Shown here: in pieces, positions 16,722 through 20,783 of the stretch | Layout of the letters: every line of letters starts with the position of its first letter | Numbering within the stretch: position 1 is the stretch's first letter | Source: Brachionus koreanus | Lineage: Eukaryota; Rotifera; Eurotatoria; Ploima; Brachionidae | Assembly (NCBI GenBank): GCA_016987375.1 | Contig: PJRA01000142.1 | Coordinates: 34,874 to 55,656 of the forward strand | Length of the DNA: 20,783 nt | Direction: 5' to 3' | Made by a program: the position numbers and the translations under genes | Notes under the pieces: model-generated | The model's input: only the letters and a program-made list of their open reading frames with translations | What the model was told of the DNA's origin: nothing | The model's database searches: none

Positions 16722-18914
16722 TTGTTTAGTTCAAAAAAATATATATTTTATTGTTTTTTAAATTTTTCAAAACCTTTTTAATAAATGATTTTTCTTTATA
16801 TCGAAATGAAAACAATAAATTAAATTATAATTTTAGACTTTCTCTTTTGAGTTAACGATTGATAATAAGAAACTTACTTTCTATTTTTTAATATAATAAT
16901 AATAATAATAATAATAAAATAATAATCGTTTTATATTGTGAAAATAAAAATTTTAAAATCATCTTTTTGAATCTAAAATAAAAGAAAACATTCATTTAGC
17001 CTTTATTTTCATTCTACTTTCTTAATACACTTTCTGAATTTAGAAAAAATAAAAAAAAATTTTTAAGACCACTTATTATTAAAGTTAAATTTACAACAAA
17101 GAAATTAACTTGCGTATCAAATTTTCTAATTGATATTTCTATCGATTATTATCGCAAAATCAAGATTCAGACTTTAAGTGTAGTTTTTTAATTCTTGTTT
17201 TACTCAGCCCACTCATCTCTAATATTTTGTTTGTTTTATCAAGCGTTTAAACCAAATTAAGAAGTTTCAAAGAGAAAATTATCTTTTTCTGCAGTCACCT
17301 ACTTACAATATTTAAAATCTAATTAATTTAAAAAAACATCAATTACAAACAAATAGAAAATATCAAATTTGATCATTTATATTAGTATATAAACGCTTAA
17401 AATTTATTGTTTAGACAAAAAAAAACATAATTGGGGACAATTGTATTGAATTTAGTGATACATTGAAGTTAAGCCATGGTCAAATTAATCTGATGTTGAA
17501 AAAAAATTTGATTTCTACTAAAAAGGCTAATTTTTAAAGCTTTCTTTTTTAAATTTTTTTTTCTAATTTTCTTTTTTGATTGAAAATAAATTATCAAGTA
17601 AGAGATATTAAAAACAAAATTTCAATATTAAAAAATTCAGCATTTTTTGATTGAGCTGTAACTAGAATTTTAAAAGAACTTAGTTAAAATTAAGTAAAAT
17701 TTTTACTATTTTTTAAACGATAAATATTCTATTTAGAAATAACTGTTTAATTTTATACTAGTAAAATTTATAAAATATTTAAAATAACAAGATTTAACTG
17801 CACATGGTAGAAATACTTATTTTATTAGCTGTTTTTTTTTTTTCTATCAGCATTATGTAATTATTTATAGCACATTTGAAAAAATTTGACTAGGCATTTT
17901 TTTAAATATTAATTTTAAAACAAGCTGAATTGTGACATGCACTGGTTTATAATCAAATGCTTTCTAAAATAAACTCGTTTAGCTGTTACTTAGCTTTAAA
18001 AAAGAAATAATTCATGACCGAATTTAAATTCCATTTATCTAGCTGTTTGCAACATTGAATTATAATAAATTTAAAATCCAAATAAATGCTTTAAATAAAT
18101 TTCATAATACAGATTCAAATAAAGCCATAATGATCTTTTTTTTCATCAAGATTTCGAACAGTTTACAACATTTTCTAAGTCACAGTTTATCAAAGAATTA
18201 ATTTTATGACAAAAAGTTAGTCATTTATCTTAATTAGAGTTTATACTGAATTCCACCATTTTAAAGGTTTCTCTTCTCCAGTTGAATTAAGCATGTTTCA
18301 AATTACATTAATCAAAATTCTATAAGCTAAATCATGACAAAGCATTTCGAAGTTTCTTAAACGTTCATTTTTTAAACAAGTATCTAGGCTGATAAAGCAA
18401 AATCCAATTTACCTTGGTTTCTCAACTATTCCAAGTAGGAGTGTAATTAAAATGAGCGTAAATATTAGCTAATATATATTATTATATTAAGGTTCTAGAT
18501 CGAAATATATAAATAGTCCAAAAATCGGCATAAAAACTATTTTTTTATTTTTGGCAAAATAGATTGTTCGTTTTAATAGACTTGGTTAAAATTTTGAATA
18601 TTGAAAAATAATTCTAGGTTATATTGCATGTGTTCAGTCTCATGTTTAAAAAAAAAAACAAAGCGATTATAGATTGTTTATTCGTTCTCTAACTAATATT
18701 GTGTTGTAATAATTTACAGAATAATATTTTTGGTTAATGGTAAAAGTAAAAAGACACGCTTTTAGCATTTCAAAATTCACAGGTTTTTTACATCATTTGT
18801 GTATCATTTCTGATAAGATTTTTAAAGTGATAAGCTTTTAAAAATATATCACATTAAATAAAATGAATTCTATTTTAGATTTTATTAAAATAAATTCGAA
18901 TTAGACTATTTTTA
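16722..18914. other. Long AT-rich intergenic region
   Basis: About 2.2 kb between the LPMO gene and the OSGIN gene. Apart from the LPMO 3' UTR and the TAA microsatellite I see no gene, RNA, transposon motif or organised repeat. The last few hundred bases are the presumed OSGIN promoter. Confidence 0.5.
16893..16926. repeat. (TAA)n microsatellite
   Basis: An uninterrupted run of TAA units spans about 16893-16917, followed after one extra A by a few more units to about 16926. Confidence 0.9.
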
Positions 18915-20705
18915 ATGCCTAATTGTGCCGCAATTATAAACACAATAAATGCAAATAGACCTATTGGAGGATACAAAGATGTGGTGATTATCGGAAACGG
19001 TCCTTCTGGTTTATGTTTATCATATTTTTTGTCAGGACATTGGCCATATTACAACAATAATCCAGTATCAGATGAGTTTTTGCAAACAAGATTGAATTAT
19101 GTTGACAAAAATTTGTCTTTAGTCGAACAAGACTTGGAGTATTTAAGCAGTGGGCTAGAAGGCCGCTCATTTAATCCAGTTGCCCTCTTATATGATAAAT
19201 TAAAGCATCCAGATGCTGATCTTGGAATTGACTTGCCAACATGCTTGAATTGGAACTATGACCCAAACAGAGAAATAGATCATGTATGCATTGGTAAGGC
19301 GCCTGGACCTGGCGGCTCATGGAATGATTTAGATGGCTCACAATTGACAATTAGTCCATCTAGATGGATGGAACTACCAGAGCTTGTATACTCTGATTGG
19401 AAAAAGCAAAATAAGACATTGTCCAATGTAAATGCTGGTCTTGTTTTTAGTTCGAAGAATTCAAATTTTTCTGAGGACAATTCTCTAATGAATGCGAATA
19501 TTTTTCGCAAAAATTCGTCAAAATTGGTCATTCCAAGACCCTTGAGTGTCGAAGAGTCTAGAGCGTCCATGCATGATATTAGAAACTATTATAGAGACTA
19601 TGTAAGACAAAAAAATCTTGATAAATACTTGCTCAATAGTGCAACTGTTACTAATGTGAGACGAGTTTGTTGCACCAGACTGGTTCTAAACACTGGTGAT
19701 AATTTGTCACATAGTTCGTGTTCAATTACACCATGTAATTCTCTTCAATCATTACAAAATACCTCCAGTTTAGAGTGCCTGTGGGAAGTGACAGGAATAA
19801 TTGATAAACGTGATAGAAAAAAAGCTTCATCTCTCACTCACAAAGGTGATTTGATGGAGTTCAAATACTATTGTAAACATCTAGTATTGGCAATTGGTGC
19901 ATGTGACATACACAACAAGCTAAATGCCAAAGGTGAAAGTCACAGATATATTTTAAGCTCAATCAGAGAATTGGAGGACAAGATAAAGGAAGACTTGGCT
20001 CGTTTGCAGAAGGATCCTTTGTTAATTGTGGGATCAGGACTGAGTGCAGCCGATGCAATTTTGTTAGCTAAAAAATATCACATACGTATAATACATGTAA
20101 TAAAAAAGTCAGTCTTTGATCCAGCTTTAATATTCAATAAATTGCCAAAAAAAATTTATCCCGAATATCACAAAGTTTATGAGCAAATGATAAACTACAA
20201 AAGCACTCGTCATTCAACTGATAGCACTAATCATAATTATGTACTTTATGATGAGCATGAAGTTAAATATTTTACTTCAAAAAGAACTTGTGTTCTATTC
20301 AATTTGGGTTTAGTGAATAATGGTCAAAGTTTTACAAGCGGATCAAGTAATGAAGAAATGAATAAGGTGACAAGAGAAAGGAAATTTTCAGTTACGAACG
20401 AAACTGAAGTGAAAATAAGCTATGCATGTGTTTTAATAGGATATTCTCCGGATTTGAGTTTTTTGCCACCATATATGGCCAATCAGTTGGCTGTTGATCC
20501 AGAAAGATGTTTAAATACCAAAGAAAATCCGATTTCCGTTGACGAATATTCGCATGAATCGAGCAGATTTAAAAATTTGTTTGCTATGGGACCACTAATT
20601 GGCGATAATTTTGTCCGCTTCGGCACTGGTGGAGCATTAGCTATTACTTCTTCAATTTTGAAAAAAATAAATTCGAAAAAAGAAGATGTGTGCATGCACA
20701 ATTAA
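18915..20705 (+). CDS. Oxidative stress-induced growth inhibitor (OSGIN) family protein
   Basis: A single exon of 596 residues; human OSGIN1/2 are about 480-550. The family consists of flavoprotein-monooxygenase-like proteins, and vertebrate members are induced by oxidative stress and affect growth. The start has the FAD-binding Rossmann motif VVIIGNGPSG (23-32) followed by LCLSYFLSGHWPYY, which matches the family. Next come DQDLEYL-like EQDLEYLSSGLEGRSFNPVA (71-90), PGGSW (132-136), LTISPSRWMELP, a second nucleotide-binding motif VGSGLSAADA (372-381) and a C-terminal GTGGALAITSSI. Extra hydrophilic segments (about 165-215 and 258-312) account for the greater length. OSGIN1 and OSGIN2 cannot be told apart here, since an invertebrate usually has one ancestral copy. 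The first ATG is used. Confidence 0.88.
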   Translation: MPNCAAIINTINANRPIGGYKDVVIIGNGPSGLCLSYFLSGHWPYYNNNPVSDEFLQTRLNYVDKNLSLVEQDLEYLSSGLEGRSFNPVALLYDKLKHPDADLGIDLPTCLNWNYDPNREIDHVCIGKAPGPGGSWNDLDGSQLTISPSRWMELPELVYSDWKKQNKTLSNVNAGLVFSSKNSNFSEDNSLMNANIFRKNSSKLVIPRPLSVEESRASMHDIRNYYRDYVRQKNLDKYLLNSATVTNVRRVCCTRLVLNTGDNLSHSSCSITPCNSLQSLQNTSSLECLWEVTGIIDKRDRKKASSLTHKGDLMEFKYYCKHLVLAIGACDIHNKLNAKGESHRYILSSIRELEDKIKEDLARLQKDPLLIVGSGLSAADAILLAKKYHIRIIHVIKKSVFDPALIFNKLPKKIYPEYHKVYEQMINYKSTRHSTDSTNHNYVLYDEHEVKYFTSKRTCVLFNLGLVNNGQSFTSGSSNEEMNKVTRERKFSVTNETEVKISYACVLIGYSPDLSFLPPYMANQLAVDPERCLNTKENPISVDEYSHESSRFKNLFAMGPLIGDNFVRFGTGGALAITSSILKKINSKKEDVCMHN

Positions 20706-20783
20706 TTTACTAACTAAAATAGTTATAAAAGTAGATTTACGAAAATCAATTCTAAAAGATCATTTTAGTGAAATTTTAGTTTC

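Noticed and set aside
19280..20701. Minus-strand frames of 96 and 72 residues within OSGIN
   Set aside because: Shadows of a strongly matched plus-strand gene; no motifs.
1..20783. CRISPR array, prokaryotic operon, phage or defence system
   Set aside because: No regularly spaced repeats. Genes have spliceosomal introns and AATAAA signals and belong to animal families.

Overview
The window is eukaryotic nuclear DNA. It is very AT-rich, its genes are interrupted by tiny GT-AG introns (45-65 nt), AATAAA signals follow the stop codons, and the gene set is animal: BBS5, MCM4, OSGIN, PDIA4/ERp72, RPP38, RPS29 and an AA15-type LPMO. The gene content, the intron size and the style of the non-LTR retrotransposon fragments suggest a small-genome protostome. 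A monogonont rotifer such as Brachionus is my best guess, but that is an inference from family resemblance and not a search result.

Layout. 1-200: possible last two exons of an unidentified + strand gene. 200-1670: AT-rich sequence with a frameshifted coding-like remnant (485-689). 1674-2447: RPP38-like RNase P/MRP subunit, intronless. 2933-3218: RPS29, three exons. 3730-3895: a hairpin-rich, GC-richer pocket of unknown nature. 4345-4623: reverse-transcriptase relic on the minus strand. 4803-6997: BBS5, seven exons, with an X-box-like site 83 bp upstream. 7174-7967: 5'-truncated LINE fragment (minus strand) between two 376-bp direct repeats that carry the last BBS5 exon. 8327-10573: MCM4 on the minus strand, intronless, convergent with BBS5. 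11230-11720: small remnants resembling FLYWCH and SWIM zinc-finger transposon genes. 12362-12493: short foldback element. 12744-14892: PDIA4/ERp72-like protein disulfide isomerase, six exons. 15512-16721: secreted AA15-like LPMO, five exons. 16722-18914: AT-rich intergenic DNA with a TAA microsatellite. 18915-20705: OSGIN-like FAD/NAD(P)-binding protein, intronless.

The genes are mostly housekeeping and do not form one pathway. The most notable structures are the following. (1) A recent insertion-plus-duplication between BBS5 and MCM4 copied the end of both genes and left both intact. (2) The MCM4 has no N-terminal Ser/Thr-rich regulatory tail. (3) The ERp72 homologue has lost the CGHC motif and the cis-proline of its third catalytic domain. 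(4) The LPMO carries a Thr/Ser/Lys linker and a Cys-rich C-terminal module. I did not find a convincing wholly new multi-gene system. All exon models were built by eye from splice consensus, reading phase and remembered family alignments.
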